Below, piece after piece: positions 1 to 12,279 of a stretch of 64,000 nt of DNA. Under the pieces are notes generated by a model, which saw only the letters and a program-made list of their open reading frames with translations, was not told the origin of the DNA and searched no databases. How positions within the stretch are numbered: position 1 is the first letter of the stretch; each line of letters starts with the position of its first letter. The stretch is from positions 12,495,001 to 12,559,000 of the forward strand of contig CM067552.1 of assembly GCA_034509755.1 (NCBI GenBank). The letters run 5' to 3'. Source of the stretch: Anisodus tanguticus (taxonomy: Eukaryota; Streptophyta; Magnoliopsida; Solanales; Solanaceae). Both the position numbers and the translations under genes were made by a program.

Positions 1-453
1 CGTGGCCTCGATTTCAATTTCATTGACCAAAAAGCAGTATTTATTTAAATCACTAAAACAGTAAGATATCTGTTGTACGGATGTTTAAATGCCAAAAACC
101 AAACTTAAACAAAGAAGCGACTTCCGAAGAGAATGCGGTATCTGTTCAATCAACAAAATAACAAAGAGAATGCAGTATTAGTTCAATCAACAAAATAACA
201 ACATAGCCGCATAACGGAAGTTCAAGTGCCAAAGTAAACCAATAGTAAGCAATAAAAATATCCGATCCAAATTCTAAAATTTTTGAACCGAAACAGGATT
301 CAGAACGTTTATGAAAATCCGACCCGGATTCTAGACAGTGACCCGAATAAAAAATAGTGACCTGACCCGGTGCTAAAAACAGACCCAGATAGACGACCCG
401 AGAAATGCAACCCGAAGCAGTGACCCGAATTGGAATCAATTTTTTTGATTTTT

Positions 454-800
454 CAGATAACCAACAAATAAGATGTAAAACACAAATCTGGAAATATACC
501 CAAACCGGGTCGACCCGACCCGAATCAGGGGTTCAAACCCGAATCGATTTCTTCTCAGATTTTCAGATAACCAACAAATGAGATGTAAAACACAAATCTG
601 GAAATATATTCAAACCGGGTCAACCCGACCCGGATCGATGACACCGACCCGAATCAGAGGTTTTAAACCCGAAGCGATTTCTTCCCAAATGTCAGATAAC
701 CAACAAAAAAATATCAAGCATATAAACCTGAAAATCTTATCCGAAACGGGTTGACCCGACCCGGATCAAAAACCCCGATTTAGTGAAGAACAACAACAAC
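454..800. repeat. Imperfect tandem repeat of about 110-129 bp, three units
   Basis: The phrase cagataaccaacaaa recurs at 454, 564 and 693. Each time it is followed by an a-rich stretch, then a gggt(c/t)(g/a)acccgacccg word, then a cgatttctt block. The periods are 110 and 129 bp. The array lies in the R/U5 part of the minus-strand LTR. Confidence 0.75.
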
Positions 801-1023
801 AAACAAAACAAAACAAATTTCAGACTGGGATTCACGAAGCCAATAGAAGTATTTAACCCCAAAATTTGAGAATGAAACTCACCCATTTTCCTTTCGATTT
901 TGGACTTGTTTTCGTACTTGCTTCTTGAATAACAAGGAAGGCGAATGCTAAAAATCAAGAACACAACAAATATTTTTTCTTTCTTTTTGGTCCCGCCCCC
1001 CCTAACAGTGAACAAAAAAGGGG

Positions 1024-1031
1024 TATTTATA
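1024..1031 (-). promoter_or_regulatory. TATA box of the minus-strand LTR
   Basis: On the minus strand the octamer is TATAAATA, about 780 bp inside the LTR start at 1812. It is well placed for the U3/R boundary. Transcription would run toward position 1. Confidence 0.5.
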
Positions 1032-1675
1032 GGTTCTCTTCGTACCCTTCAACGTTCAACGACGAGTTCGAATTTCAAATAAAAGGAGCCAAAAAATCAC
1101 GGATTTGAAGGGGCATGGGTTGCGTATTTTAGGGGTATGGGTCGAAGGGTTGGTGGTGTCAGCGTAACAGAGGGGGGTTGGTGGTGTCAGGGGTCGGTGG
1201 CGGCATGGGTGAGGTGACCGGCGACGCGGGGTCGGGGGCATGGGGTGTGCGGCTGATTTGTTTTGGGGTGTTAGGGTTTTTGGTGTTTTTTTGTTTTAGG
1301 TTTATGTTTTGGTTAGGGGGATAAAAGGGATGGGTTTGGGCCGACGAGTTGGACCTGTTCGGGTCGGGTCTGGGGCTTGACCGGTTGGGCCTAAGTGTGG
1401 GCTCCGAAATGGGGTTTTGTTTTGGGGGAAATGGGTTTGGGTTAAGAAATATAAAAAGGGTTTAAAATTAAAAATGCATTGAAGAAAAAATGCAAATTAT
1501 TTTTTAAAAATAGGATATAGCGATGTGATAATAATAAAACATAATATTTGCGAAGTGCTTAATGCTTGATAAAAATAGAAATGCGATGCCATTTTTGCGG
1601 AAAGTAGAATAACATATAATATTAGGGTTAAACTTATGAATATGATAAAAATGCAAATGACAGTAAAAAATGCGA

Positions 1676-1730
1676 ATAATAATAATAATGATGAGAATAA
1701 TAATATATATATATACACATGTATGTATAT
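1676..1730. repeat. AT-rich microsatellite (AAT)n/(AT)n
   Basis: Runs of aat units are followed by alternating ta and acatgtatgt. This is simple-sequence DNA inside the U3 of the LTR fragment. Confidence 0.7.
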
Positions 1731-1812
1731 AGATTAAAATTGTTTTGAGGTGTTAAAAATATTTAAAATTGCAAATAAATTGGAAAAGACGGGACAAAAT
1801 TGGGTGTCAACA

Positions 1813-2437
1813 ATACTAATGTGAATTGTGTCTATTTAAAACTTCTATGTTGAGGTGATTATGTGTTGGACTATAATTGCTATGTTCTAAGGTGACTTAT
1901 GCGTTGAGCAATAACTGTGTATGATTTAGGGAAATTGTGAGTTAACACAATTTTTATATATGTTACATGTTACCTGTCGTTGTCGACTTATGATTCTTAC
2001 GGGGTACGATGTGTACTCATACTAAACTTGCTGCATTCTTATTTAGATGCAGATACATGACCGTCTACCATTGCAGGACCTTGTGGCTAACGTCCAAGGC
2101 TGCTGACTGGAGATTTTAAGGTAAGTGTGTCATTCCTCAGCAACCCTGAATTCTCCACTCTCTTACCCCTGTCTTTATTTTACTACTTTCGATACAATTT
2201 CAGACATTATATTCCTTGTGATTGTAGTAGCTCTTGTGCTGTCTGGAGCAGCTTTTGGGAAGTGTAATAGTTAGATATTGCAGTATTTTATGACTTATTA
2301 TATATGTCAAATCAATTTAGTACTAATTAATCCTTTTCTGCTTTTAATTTTTTTTTATGTTGTTCGGTCTTGAAAGTGGTTCAACTATCGGGGGAATAGT
2401 GTAGGTGCCACCATGACTCCTAAATAAGTTCGTGACA
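1813..2437 (+). repeat. 3' part of an old Ty3-gypsy LTR
   Basis: This stretch shares the order of landmarks seen in the 3' halves of LTRs A and B elsewhere in the window. These are a gtactcatactaaacttgctgca block, a cag/atgcag block, a tagctcttgtgctgt block and a final gtaggtgccaccatgactcc block, ending near 2437 in cgtgaca. The 5' part is missing where the minus-strand LTR abuts at 1812. Similarity was judged by eye. Confidence 0.5.
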
Positions 2438-3080
2438 GCAGGTCTAAATAACCAGTTCGTCAATAAGCTCAGTTCTTTCATAACATAAGGGGCGGGTTTG
2501 CGCTGATATAGGTGCAATCTAGACCATATTCGAAAGGTTCCTAAGACACAACATGAAAAAAATAATAGTATTAAGAAACAATCCAACAATATAAAGAAGA
2601 GATAGAATTATTGAGTTAATACGAGTTATGCTTAAAGCTTGAGGCATACCAAAAGTATTTTCTACAAAATTCGAAAAAACGTCTATAATTTAAAATCATC
2701 GACATGTCAATATTCAAATCTAAATTAATACATTCGTGGTTGGAGATTATTGTGTTTGCACTCGTGGTCCAATAAAGAGATGAAGTAATGGTATTTTTCT
2801 TTCCATTTTGAACGATAAGTTTTGCTTACTCCCTTGCTATGTCTACTAGTACTCCTGTCTAGAGTGAAGTGAAGGAGAAAAAGTGTCATTGATAGGGGCA
2901 TATCACAGATCATGGATTGCACTTTGTGCCATTTTCATTATAAGAAAAAGTACAATCATTTACAGGGTTGTTTGTGAAATTACAATCAATATTTTTCGAA
3001 TTGGTATCGTCCTTATATTCATTTTCATACCATCATTAGTTCATTATACTTAATGAAATACTTAATGAATGAAGTTTTTT

Positions 3081-3156
3081 GTGTCTCTATATATGTACAT
3101 ATGTATGTGTGTGCGTCTCTGTGTGTCTGTGTGTGAGAGAGAGGGAGTGAGTGTGG
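3081..3156. repeat. TG/TC/AG microsatellite
   Basis: The composite runs of gtgtctc, atatgtac, tgtgtgtg and gagagaga are simple-sequence DNA. Confidence 0.8.
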
Positions 3157-3375
3157 TTACTCTTTGTGCATAAAGATCAAACTAGAAGAACATTTTTTTC
3201 TTGATTTCTTAACACACAAACACATATATATATTTCAATCTTTTCATGTTACGAGAGCTAATTCAATCCACATTTCTATTGCTTATCAGGTGATTTTGTG
3301 ATTTTTTAACTTATTTTCTTCTTCAGAACTTTAGACTCTGAGTGTTCATAGTTTCAAGTTTATGTGTTCGCAAGG

Positions 3376-3436
3376 ATGAAGAATAATGTACAGTAAAAAG
3401 CTCCTAAATCGGTGATTGGTCCTTCTCGTAATTTAG
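3376..3436 (+). other. Possible 5' exon fragment of an unknown gene
   Basis: A pyrimidine-rich leader is followed by ATG at 3376, a TAA after six codons (3394-3396) and a good splice donor ggtaag at 3436-3440. Beyond the stop the frame reads through smoothly to the donor, so this may be a pseudogene first exon. I do not recognise the protein and found no matching second exon. Chance is a real alternative. Confidence 0.15.
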
Positions 3437-4967
3437 GTAAGACTTTGATCTCTACTTTATTTGATGGATCTTGTTATGGAGGATGGAGAAGGGCAATTTT
3501 ATCGCTTTCCTGAAATGCTTTTATGGATATTCTTCAATATCCTAACAATTCACAAAATATGACAAATATATAACTAATCATATACTTTGAAAAGAAATTG
3601 AAGACTAATATTCATTGAGATCAGTCACAATCAATGATTAAATGAGATATTGCTTCAAAAAGGAAGAACTTGCATCAATATCTCAATTTCAATTCAAATA
3701 TAGGTGATATCGTCCAAATAATTCTTATGTAAAAATAAAATAGTTGATGTAGTATAATAACCCATCATGGAGCTGGGATCGAGTCCCGCAAAAACTTGGA
3801 TGTAATGGGTGTTACTTATGTGCAAAACTCTATTCGAAGACTAAATTCATGTGACAAATATTTTCTTTTGTATTAACGAGCAATTACTAACTATGTCAAT
3901 TATCAAACACTAAGAAAGAAATTAAAAATGAAGGGTTGCTATCAATTAAAAGAAAGCCTAGGATTATAATCTTGATGTTGTGTGTTTAGCTAATGAATTT
4001 TCCTATATTGCCTAATTTCTTTGACTTAACTATCATAGTCCAATTACTAATTATCCATTAAAGTTTTCAATTTTAATGAGTATATCCCAAGTAGTTCTTA
4101 AAGAAATGCTTTAAGAATAAATTGTTAATGACCCAAGTAGGAATTTTTTATTCCTAGTTCAATTATATTACTTGCAATTAATTTCTTAATTAATTATTAA
4201 AATTCCTTGCTACTTGTAATTACTCAATTCAATTTCGGCCTTCCCAAGTGAGAAATTAGATATAGAAGACTTAATTTAGTGTTCGCAATCATCATATTAA
4301 CAATAAAATGTAAATAAGTAGATAATCAAAATCCAAACATAAATGAGAAAAATAATCAAATATCTATTAGTATCAACACCATAAAAGTCTACAATCCCCA
4401 TATATGGGTTTAGTTACTCATATTTAAAATAGACACATAAACTAAGAAGATAGACATTCTTGATAAAAAGGAGGAAACATTATTCAAACTTTATGGAGCA
4501 ATCCTCTATGGAAAGAAATTTTCTCTCAAGTAATTAAAGCTACTCTAACACTTTTTTCAAAGCTGAAAAGATACCCTAAATATGACATACAATAGTATTT
4601 ATAGTGTTATAAAATAGTTGACAAAAGGCTCCTCCAAAATGCAAACATGGAGACGTTTAAAATTATAGTCCACATTTGATCAGCTTTGCTTCAGATATTA
4701 AGTCTTCAAATTATGATCCATCTTGTAGTTGATCGTGGAACCAATTCAAATTGTAAAGGTGAGATATTATCCAATTCAGTACAATTGTGGAGACATTTTG
4801 CAACTGTCTCCATATTTTTGCCATTTTGCTTCAAATATAGTTCTTATCAATCGCCTAGTTGATTTCAATCACGGAGTGTAAAAATCTGATGTTTCTTAGT
4901 TCCTTTCAGTCATGGAGATGTTTGGAATCATCTCCATGTTTACCTAATTTTCTTCGAGTAAAAGACT

Positions 4968-5902
4968 TGTTGGGATACAATTGTTGCAGGAAATGGGAAA
5001 TAAGTAACTATTACAATGGTAAGAAATGATAAACTAAATATTACAATAAACTGGAAATCAAGAACTTAACAAACTGCTTGTGTGATTTGGTGAGTCGAAT
5101 GATGACACTCTGTCTTTAAGACAAGATTGCCCCGTATATCTCCTTTTACGTTGTCGGGCAATAGTCTCCCAAGATACAACAACAACTTAACAATGAGCAA
5201 AGGAAACTCAAGTGTTATTTTTGAAGAACTTTGAGTATAGTAACTTTGCTAGAGAGGAAGAAGATGAATTCAGAAAATTCTGGAGTATTTTCTAAGTGTT
5301 GTGTAGTTTCTTCAATTGAGCCAAATGCCTCAATTTATAGTGTAAGGAGAAGACCCCTCAACTAGCCAACTAATGGACTTCAATAGCCATGTAATGACAC
5401 TTAATTGAGAGATTACATTTAGCCAAATAATGGCTGAATTCATGTGCCAAATAATGAAGAATCAATGCTCCAAAACCAGCCCAAAGGTCAGAACTTTCCA
5501 ACTTCCCGTCGCAACATTCTGTCTCTGAAGCACCGTGGCTCCAGTAACTGAAGACCCAATTAGCGCCGCGACGCTCCCTGGAGGCGCTCCGGCGCCTCGG
5601 CTCCGACGGGGCTGCGCTTCGGCCCTTCGCGGCGATTTCCGACATGTTTCATCTTACACTTCGTACACTTCTTCCTTCGTTTACCAACGTGGAATACTTT
5701 GTCATTTGAACAATAACCGTCCATCATTCTATGTCTCAAACGTATTACATACGTACCAATATCTCTTTCACTAATGAAATTTGCGATACTTGGCACTACG
5801 TGTGCACGTGTGTGGAAACGGCGTTTCCGACGTACGGGCCCCCAATTGTTTGAGTCATAAATAATAAGATATACTTAATTCCACATTAGTAAATTTCCAA
5901 CA
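4968..5902 (-). repeat. 3' LTR of a Ty1-copia element (element E), 935 bp
   Basis: On the minus strand this starts TGTTGGAAATTT at 5902 and ends in CCCAACA at 4968. This gives inverted termini TGTTGG/CCAACA of the TG...CA type. A purine tract (AAGAGGGGAT) sits directly outside the start at 5903-5914, where the plus-strand primer tract of a 3' LTR belongs. A TATA box lies at 5333-5339, and a GC-rich patch (5545-5640) with self-complementary words lies upstream of it. The possible target duplication base set beside it is agact (4963-4967); its partner would be at the missing 5' LTR. Confidence 0.7.
5333..5339 (-). promoter_or_regulatory. TATA box in copia E LTR
   Basis: The minus-strand reading is TATAAAT, about 565 bp inside the LTR. 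The downstream R/U5 has about 365 bp, which fits a copia LTR layout. Confidence 0.5.
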
Positions 5903-6440
5903 ATCCCCTCTTGAAAGAGATCTTGGCGCACACACATGGTGCCTTTTCCAGCAATCTTTCAGCGGACCGATATTGCATCTGGATAGGTAGCTTCCGCTTT
6001 GAACCTTCCATAGTTGAATACCATCGGACTTACTTACTGCGCGGTGAACGTGATGTCTTGAACTGTCAGTGTTTAATGTGAGCCAAGTCAACGGTACCAA
6101 CACAACAACTTCCTTTAATCAGTTCTTCGTAATGTTTTGTCCGTTGTGGCCGTGGACACTTCTTAGATTCTTAAGTGCGTTCATTTGAGGCGGCCTGTCC
6201 TCGCACTTAAATAGGTGGTCTCCTACAAGGTATCCTGCTATACCCCATTTTACAAGTGTTAGGAACCATTAAAAGTTTCACCAAACCTAACCTCAACCGG
6301 TGAGGACCATTAAAGGTTTTGGAAACTTAACCTTCACCCACACTGCAGATAGCACTTATAGTCTATCGCAGGAACGACTTTGGATTTGGTGTTTCTTTAC
6401 AGAAATCACTATCCGAAGTGCTCATGCTTCCACCGAAGCG
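5903..6440 (-). repeat. 3' untranslated region and polypurine tract of copia E
   Basis: This links the end of pol to the 3' LTR on the minus strand. The purine tract at 5903-5914 is the expected primer for plus-strand synthesis. The rest has no long frame. It is separated from its own pol (7631-9376) by an inserted LTR-like fragment. Confidence 0.55.
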
Positions 6441-7630
6441 ATCAACTGAATCCGTCTTTCATTATTATTTGGGTTGTAATAATTATTTAATTATGTACTG
6501 TCATTAGAATGCTTAGAATAATTAGGCCGCGAATAGATGAATGAATAGGATAGTCTAATTGCCGTTAGTTTATTTCTTAGGCTCGTTTGAATTGGAAACC
6601 CATCGCTAGCTTTATTTGTTTAGGGCCGTCTTGTATGTTCAGAATTTAGCCGCTAGTTACTTTATTCTATTTTTGTAGGCTCGTCATGCATGCTTTAATC
6701 TCTTTAAAAAAATAAAAATAATTTGGCTATCTATTATTCACTTTCTTTAATCCTAAAAAACAAGGTTTGCATTTTATCCGATTTGCAACATTGAAAGATT
6801 TTCATAAAATTTACTTCTTTTATTATTAAATTGCCAAATACGTATTTTTATAAACGAATAAACTTTATATCTATTTGTTATGAATAATGTCTTTTAAAAT
6901 GTATACTTTCCTCAACTCTACATTTATTTTATAAATAATGCTTTACAAATGTATGCTTTCATGTATTCTAAAAATAAATGCATGCCTTCTCCAAAATCAA
7001 CTTCACATATATACAAAATGCATACTTTATGTGTATAATGTATACTTTTTATCAAAATCAATTTTAAATGCAAATGCATGCTTTTCATCAAAATCAATTC
7101 ACATGCATCTTGTAAACGACGTGTATGCACTTTTATTCTACATGCATCTTATAAGTCATGTCTCACAAATGCACTATTTTTTCAATCTTACATACACTTT
7201 ATAAGCCATGTCATGCAATACATACTTTTGCTAACAAACTCATTTTATATTTATTTTTATAAACATAGCCATGCAATTTGGCAAAAATGTATCTTTTAAA
7301 TTAATTATTTGCAATATCCTTTCCTTAAACTTCATACCTTTTAAACATGCATTTTTAGCACAATAAATAACCTGAGTTTGACCGGATAACCGCAAGTTAG
7401 CGGATCTTAAAGGATGCCTAACCTCTTCCCTTTAGGATAATAAAGAACTCTTACCTAGAATCTCATAAATTCGTAGACCATAAAATCGGAGTTATTTTGC
7501 AGCATTAGTTAATATTTAGGTGTCCTAATTCACCATAAAATAATTAGGTGGCGACTCCTTAATCCAATACAGGAATCACCAATATGTTGTACTCCGCTTT
7601 GACCGCGAGTTAAAAATGGGATACGACAGG
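6441..7630 (+). repeat. LTR end and primer-site region of a Tat/Ogre-like gypsy, inserted in copia E
   Basis: This block breaks the copia E pol from its 3' end. It contains many ATGCAT/CATGCA words (about 6950-7280). A conserved-looking stretch follows (gatcttaaaggatgcc, then taggtgtcctaattcacc), ending in a ggtggcgactcc motif at about 7549-7560. As I remember such elements, that motif sits at the LTR/primer-site junction of Tat/Ogre elements in this plant group. Both junctions are approximate. No coding capacity is seen. Confidence 0.45.
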
Positions 7631-9376
7631 CAGAATATCTGATCTTTGGGTAAGCCCTTTGTCAGTGGGTCCGCTATGTTATCCTTTGACTTTATATAAT
7701 CAATGGATATTATACTTGTGGTGATCAGCTGCCTAACGGTCTTATGTCTCTGTCGAATATGACGAAACTTGCCGTTGTACATAGAACTCCCCTTTCTAGT
7801 GATTGTCGCAGTGGATCATTACAGAAGCTACGGGTTTGTCCCAACAAAGAACATCCTCTAAGAAGTCGTGAAGCCACTCAGCTTCTTCTCCTGCTTTGTC
7901 TAAAGCGATAAACTCTGATTCCATCGTGGATCGGGTGATGCAAGTTTTCTTAGAGGATTTCCAAGACACAACCCCACCACCAATTGTAAATACATACCCA
8001 CTGGTGGACTTGATATTCTCTATATCAGATATCCAGTTTGCATCACTGTACCCCTCTAGTACAACTGGATATCTCGAATAATGCAACCCATAAGTTAGCG
8101 TGTATTTCAGGTATCATAGTACCCGATTCAATGCCTTCCAATGATCATTACTCGGATTATGGGTAAACCTAGCCAACTTGTTGAACGCATAAGCAATATC
8201 AGGTCGGGTACAATTTGTTATGTATATCAAACTACCAATCACCTGTGCATATTGCTCCTAGCATATGGGTGCACCACGATTTTTATCAAGATTTTGATTT
8301 CTATCCAGTGGTGCCTTTATAGGCGAACTATCAAATATTTCAAACTTTCTCAACACATCCTCGATGTAGTGAGACTGAGACAAGACCAGTCCGTCAGACG
8401 TCTTAGATATCTTTATCCCTAAGATGACATCTGTGATACCCATATCCTTCATGTCGAAGCATTGTTTCAACATGTTCTTAGTCTCTAGAATCAAACTAGG
8501 ATTGCTTCTTGTGATCAACATGTCGTCTACATACAGGTGTATCATGACGAACGAGTCAGAGTTACCTTTCATGTAGACACATTTGTCATACTCATTAATG
8601 GTGAAACCCTTCGATAGTAGGGTACTATCAAATTTTTCGTGCCATTACTTCAGGGCTTGTTTTAGCCCATACAGAGATTTGACAAGCCGACATACTTTCT
8701 TTTCTTGTCCTTGAACCACATACCCCTCAGGTTGTTCCATATAGATTTCTTCTTCCAAATCACTATTTAGGAAGGCTGTCTTGACATCCATTTGATGTAT
8801 CTCAAGGTCACGCAATGCTGCGATCGCAATGAATACCCGTATGGACGTCATGCGAGACACCGGGGAGTACGTGTCAAAATAGTCAAGGCCTTCCTTTTTC
8901 CGATAACCCTTGACTACCAACCTGGCCTTGTACTTATCTATAGACCCATCTGCTTTATACTTCCGTTTGAGTATCCATTTACAACCCAACAATTTATTTC
9001 CCGGAGGAATATCAATCAACTCCCACTCCCAAGTATGGTTATGCAGAATGGAGTCTATTTCACTCTCAATAGCTTCTTTCCAGAGCGGTGCCTCTAGAGT
9101 TGACAATGCTTCAGCAATTGTCCTTGGTTCATCATCAACCATATAAGCTACAAAGTCAGAACCGAAAGATTTATCCTTCCTGGCCCTTTTACTTCTCCTT
9201 AGTTCCATCTCTGGAGTCTCCAAGTTCTGAGAGTCTGGAACACTTAATTCCGGATATTAAGCCACTTCGAGGTCCACTAGATCTGAACCATCTAGATTCG
9301 GGCCATCAACGACTCCCGGTTCCTGAGAGCTTTGTTCATAACCTCGTTTGCGAGAGCTTTGTTCATAACCTCGTAT
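7631..9376 (-). pseudogene. Ty1-copia pol fragment: reverse transcriptase and RNase H
   Basis: Translation runs from 9376 toward 7631. The hinge between integrase and RT comes first. The RT follows with KARLVVKG, the QMDVKTAFLN block, YLVDD-class motif YVDDM (about 8525-8540), and MKDMG. RNase H comes last with SDANW, STSGYVF, the TRSTMESEF block and the ADPLTKGL end near 7640. It is broken by stops at about 8642, 8255, 8110 and 7795 and by frameshifts. Gag, protease and integrase are absent to the right, where gypsy A's LTR abuts. The 3' end is cut by the Tat-like fragment. The tribe is copia; I do not assign the lineage. Confidence 0.85.
9325..9374. repeat. 27-bp in-frame tandem repeat in copia E hinge
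   Basis: The word gagagctttgttcataacct occurs at 9325 and again at 9352, period 27 bp. In the copia frame it doubles a nine-residue RGYEQSSRK-like segment. It lies exactly at the border with gypsy LTR A. Confidence 0.8.
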
Positions 9377-11864
9377 TGACCAATAGTTAAATTTTTTGTA
9401 ATCAAACCTTTTTCGGAATTTCATCGATTCTGTGAGGTTCGGAGGGTCGTTTATGACTTGGTAGGATAGTTGGTTTGGTTCTCGAAGCCCTCGAAAGTAT
9501 TTTTTGGCTATTGGTTGGGAAACTAGTTTAGCTCATTGGGGGTTGACTTGTAGAATTAGACCTCTAATGGAAATTCTGAGACCACGAGTGAGTTCGTAGC
9601 GTATTTTTACATATGTGTGCATATCTGGTTTGTGTCGGGGAGATCTCAGGTGATTATAGGATTTCGGGTTGAAATTGAATATGACTTGATTTTTTTGGTT
9701 TGCTGGTGTATTCGCTGGGGCAGGCCTCAGTGCCCCCATAAAAAGGGACCGCCACAATGAATGACGTTTCGCTATAGCGCGTTTTTGGGATTTTGGCAAG
9801 GGACAACATGAGCGGGCTATGATCACGTACGCGGGTCCGCTGCAGAGGGCCTCAGTCTGTTGTAGTGGACGATGAGATTTCTGAATTGTGTTTTAAGTGT
9901 CATTAACCCTACACTCTCTCATTTCAAAAAATAGTTAATCAAAGCACTCTTAGGGCGATTTCAAGCAACTTCTAGTGAATTCTTCTTGAGGTAAGCTCCC
10001 TTAGCTTTGTTTTATCTTTCTTCAACTTCTTTATATTGAATTAATGGTGGAAATGACCTAGAATCTAGTTGGGGAAGATGATTTCAACCAAATTAGGGCT
10101 TGTTTAATTGTTAAGATTAAATATGAGATTAATTGATGGGTTTTGATATTCTAAGCTTGGGTTTCACTATTTAGTACTTGTTAAGCTTAAATCCTCCATT
10201 ATTGTTGATAAAATTGAATGTTGGAAATCAAAGTTTATACCCAAAATTGGGGGTTAGTGTAAGACAAAATTAGCCTAATGTTTAGTTGATTTAGCAATTG
10301 GTTAGTAGGATTGGACTCCTAGAACGTTGAATTTCATAGTTCACCTTTAAATGACTATTTTACCCCTATAAGTCCATTTCCCTATTCGGTTAGGATCTAA
10401 AAGAGTAGTATAATGTTATGGGTGTTATGAATTTCTTGTTCTAACTTAGACTTCAATAATATTAGACTTCAGGTACAACCGTTATCCTTGGGAGGGTAAC
10501 GCTCAAACGTGACTTGTGGTGACTCCCGCTCGGCATCTTGGTGGGTTGTGGATTACTTTCTAGTTAGACTTCAGTTAGCGAAATGTATGTGTAGTTAAAT
10601 TCTATTGGAGAAAGCATATAAGCCTTCGGGTATGCAATTGGGACAAATTATTTAGGTTGGTTACTATTGATTGATTATGACTTGTTGCTTCTTTGTGGTT
10701 ATTAGACTTGTACGTAATGCCATATCGTATTTATGATGTAGTGGTATCTCACTTATCTTGGCATGTTCAAAGATAGAGGAAATAACTTAATATGATACTG
10801 ATATTATGATAAGTGTCCTTATGTGGCACGACTGGAAGTTTATATGTTACACTTGATATTGCCATTGCATTGCATTCATCCTCATTTCCATGATATACTG
10901 TTGTGACTTGTAGTGGTATGACAACGATAAATGAGAAGAAAATATTTATGATTCATATGACATACTATATTGTGTAGCCATCTCTATGTTGTGTGATACA
11001 GAGTGACTAGTGGGGTGTTCGGTGGAAGAGTCATTCTAGGATGTTTGATACGGGATGACTGGTGTATGGATGTCGTAGGTCCCCCATGGGTCATGACTAC
11101 AAGACGACGAGATATTATGTCTGTATCATGTATGTACGGAGATTACATTGGCCATTACATTGCATTGTATATCCTCATCATTTCATTTTATATCTATGGT
11201 TCAAATTTATTGTTGTACTTGTGTCTTTGATTATTCTAAGGAACGACTGGAAAACATGGCAGACTTGGGTTTAGTTGCTTCACCATAGGCTATGATTCTC
11301 TATAATTGGACTGGTTATTCTTCGACTGTGATATTACTTGTACTTGATTGTGAGCATGTCTATTTTTTGGTTTCTTTCTTATGCATATGTTAGCTAACTA
11401 TTGTCGGCCTATGATATCTACCGATACATAGTGTTTGTACTGATACTACATTGCTGTATTCTTTTCTGAATGCAGAGTACATGACTGGTTCTACCTCTTT
11501 TCCTCGAGTGTGATTTGAGGATGCCGCTGAGTCTTTAGGGTGAGCATGCTGGATGATCCGCTCCCCAGATACTCCTTCCTATTATTGTCTTTACTTTGAT
11601 TCCTAAGATAATATTTTCATTTGATCCTTTATATTATTCAGACTTATAGATTATGGTAGTCGCTCTTGTACTGTTCAGACCATTTATCCTTTGGGGGTTG
11701 TATTCGTATATTCCGCACTTTTACATTATGATATGAGTTAGACTTTATATTACTCTACTTAATTTACTTTAACTGTTGTTGGATTGTTGATTCATGGAAA
11801 GGTTCTCTTACAGAGGTGGGAAATGGTAGGTACCCTCATGACTTAGTGATTTGGGGTCGTCACA
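9375..11864 (+). repeat. 5' LTR of gypsy element A, left end truncated
   Basis: It aligns by eye with 15515-17325, from ttgaccaatagtta to the end ggtcgtcaca at 11864. The first 120 bp of the LTR (TGTAACGACC and onward) are missing at the left, where copia E abuts. It contains a GC-word region (9719-9870), a cccccatgggtcatga block (11081-11096) and the typical end. About 660 bp (10395-11055) is present here and missing in the 3' LTR. Confidence 0.85.
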
Positions 11865-12279
11865 CCTTTCGAGGGACGGTGAGCCCGAGCTCGTTATTGG
11901 GTCCGACGCTTAAGGAAGAGGATAAGCGAGAGGTCACGGCTGAGCCAGAGGTCGCGGTGCTACACCAACCAAAGGCAAGTCTCTTGCGGCTAGACAGAGA
12001 TGGGCACACTTAACTTCTCTAGAGTGTGAGCCCAAGGCAAAGCAGGGGCCAGCCCTGACTCACCTCGAGATTTTGTCAGACCCAGCAGTTCAGGACACAC
12101 TGGGCCGTATACTTCTTCATCTTGATGCCCAACAGGCAGCAGACAGTGTCACTTCTGGTAGATCTCATACCAGAGTAGGGTTGCATACTCCTGAGCAGGG
12201 ACATACACGGGGGACATAGCCTACTGCTACTACGGCTCCACGTATTGATGGGTTTCCTGCCCCTGAGGGTGTTCCTAGG
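11865..12279 (+). other. Leader region of gypsy A lacking a primer site
   Basis: The internal region begins straight after the LTR, but no TGGTATCAGAGC-like primer site follows. Instead there is sequence rich in gag-like codons with no clear start. This is probably a deletion that joins the LTR to the middle of the gag leader. Confidence 0.5.

Larger units (their letters stand above)
1..1812 (-). repeat. LTR fragment of an LTR retrotransposon, minus orientation
   Basis: Read on the minus strand, the sequence begins at 1812 with TGTTGACACCC, a typical LTR start (TG). It runs through a GC-richer U3 to a TATAAATA box at 1024-1031 and continues into a long R/U5 that leaves the window at position 1. 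There is no gene; the short open frames are chance. The start resembles LTRs of Tat/Ogre-type gypsy elements that begin TGTTGACACCCAATTTTG, which is recollection of the family and not a search. The inner part is full of acccgacccg-like words, some arranged in tandem. The edge at 1812 cuts into an older gypsy LTR remnant, so this element inserted second. Confidence 0.6.
2438..4967. other. AT-rich DNA without a convincing gene
   Basis: No open frame here looks like a protein family I know. It contains a TG/AG microsatellite (3081-3156), a short gene-like leader near 3376 and a long AT-rich tract (3540-4960). That tract has short inverted words such as ggagacattttgc with its partner tgtctcc near 4790 and ggagatg with catctcc near 4916. 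It could be unclassified repeat or decayed intron and intergenic sequence. Confidence 0.5.

Noticed and set aside
1..1812. Possible host gene on the minus strand with a TATA box and GC-rich leader
   Set aside because: The TGTTGACACCC edge and lack of a coding frame fit an LTR promoter better.
3775..3795. gggatcgagtcccgc as a B-box-like tRNA or SINE signal
   Set aside because: No A box, no poly-A or poly-T tail and no tRNA fold can be drawn nearby.
5370..5796. Overlapping Arg/Ser-rich frames on both strands
   Set aside because: They fall in the GC-word region of the copia E LTR upstream of its TATA box; the frames are open because of base composition.
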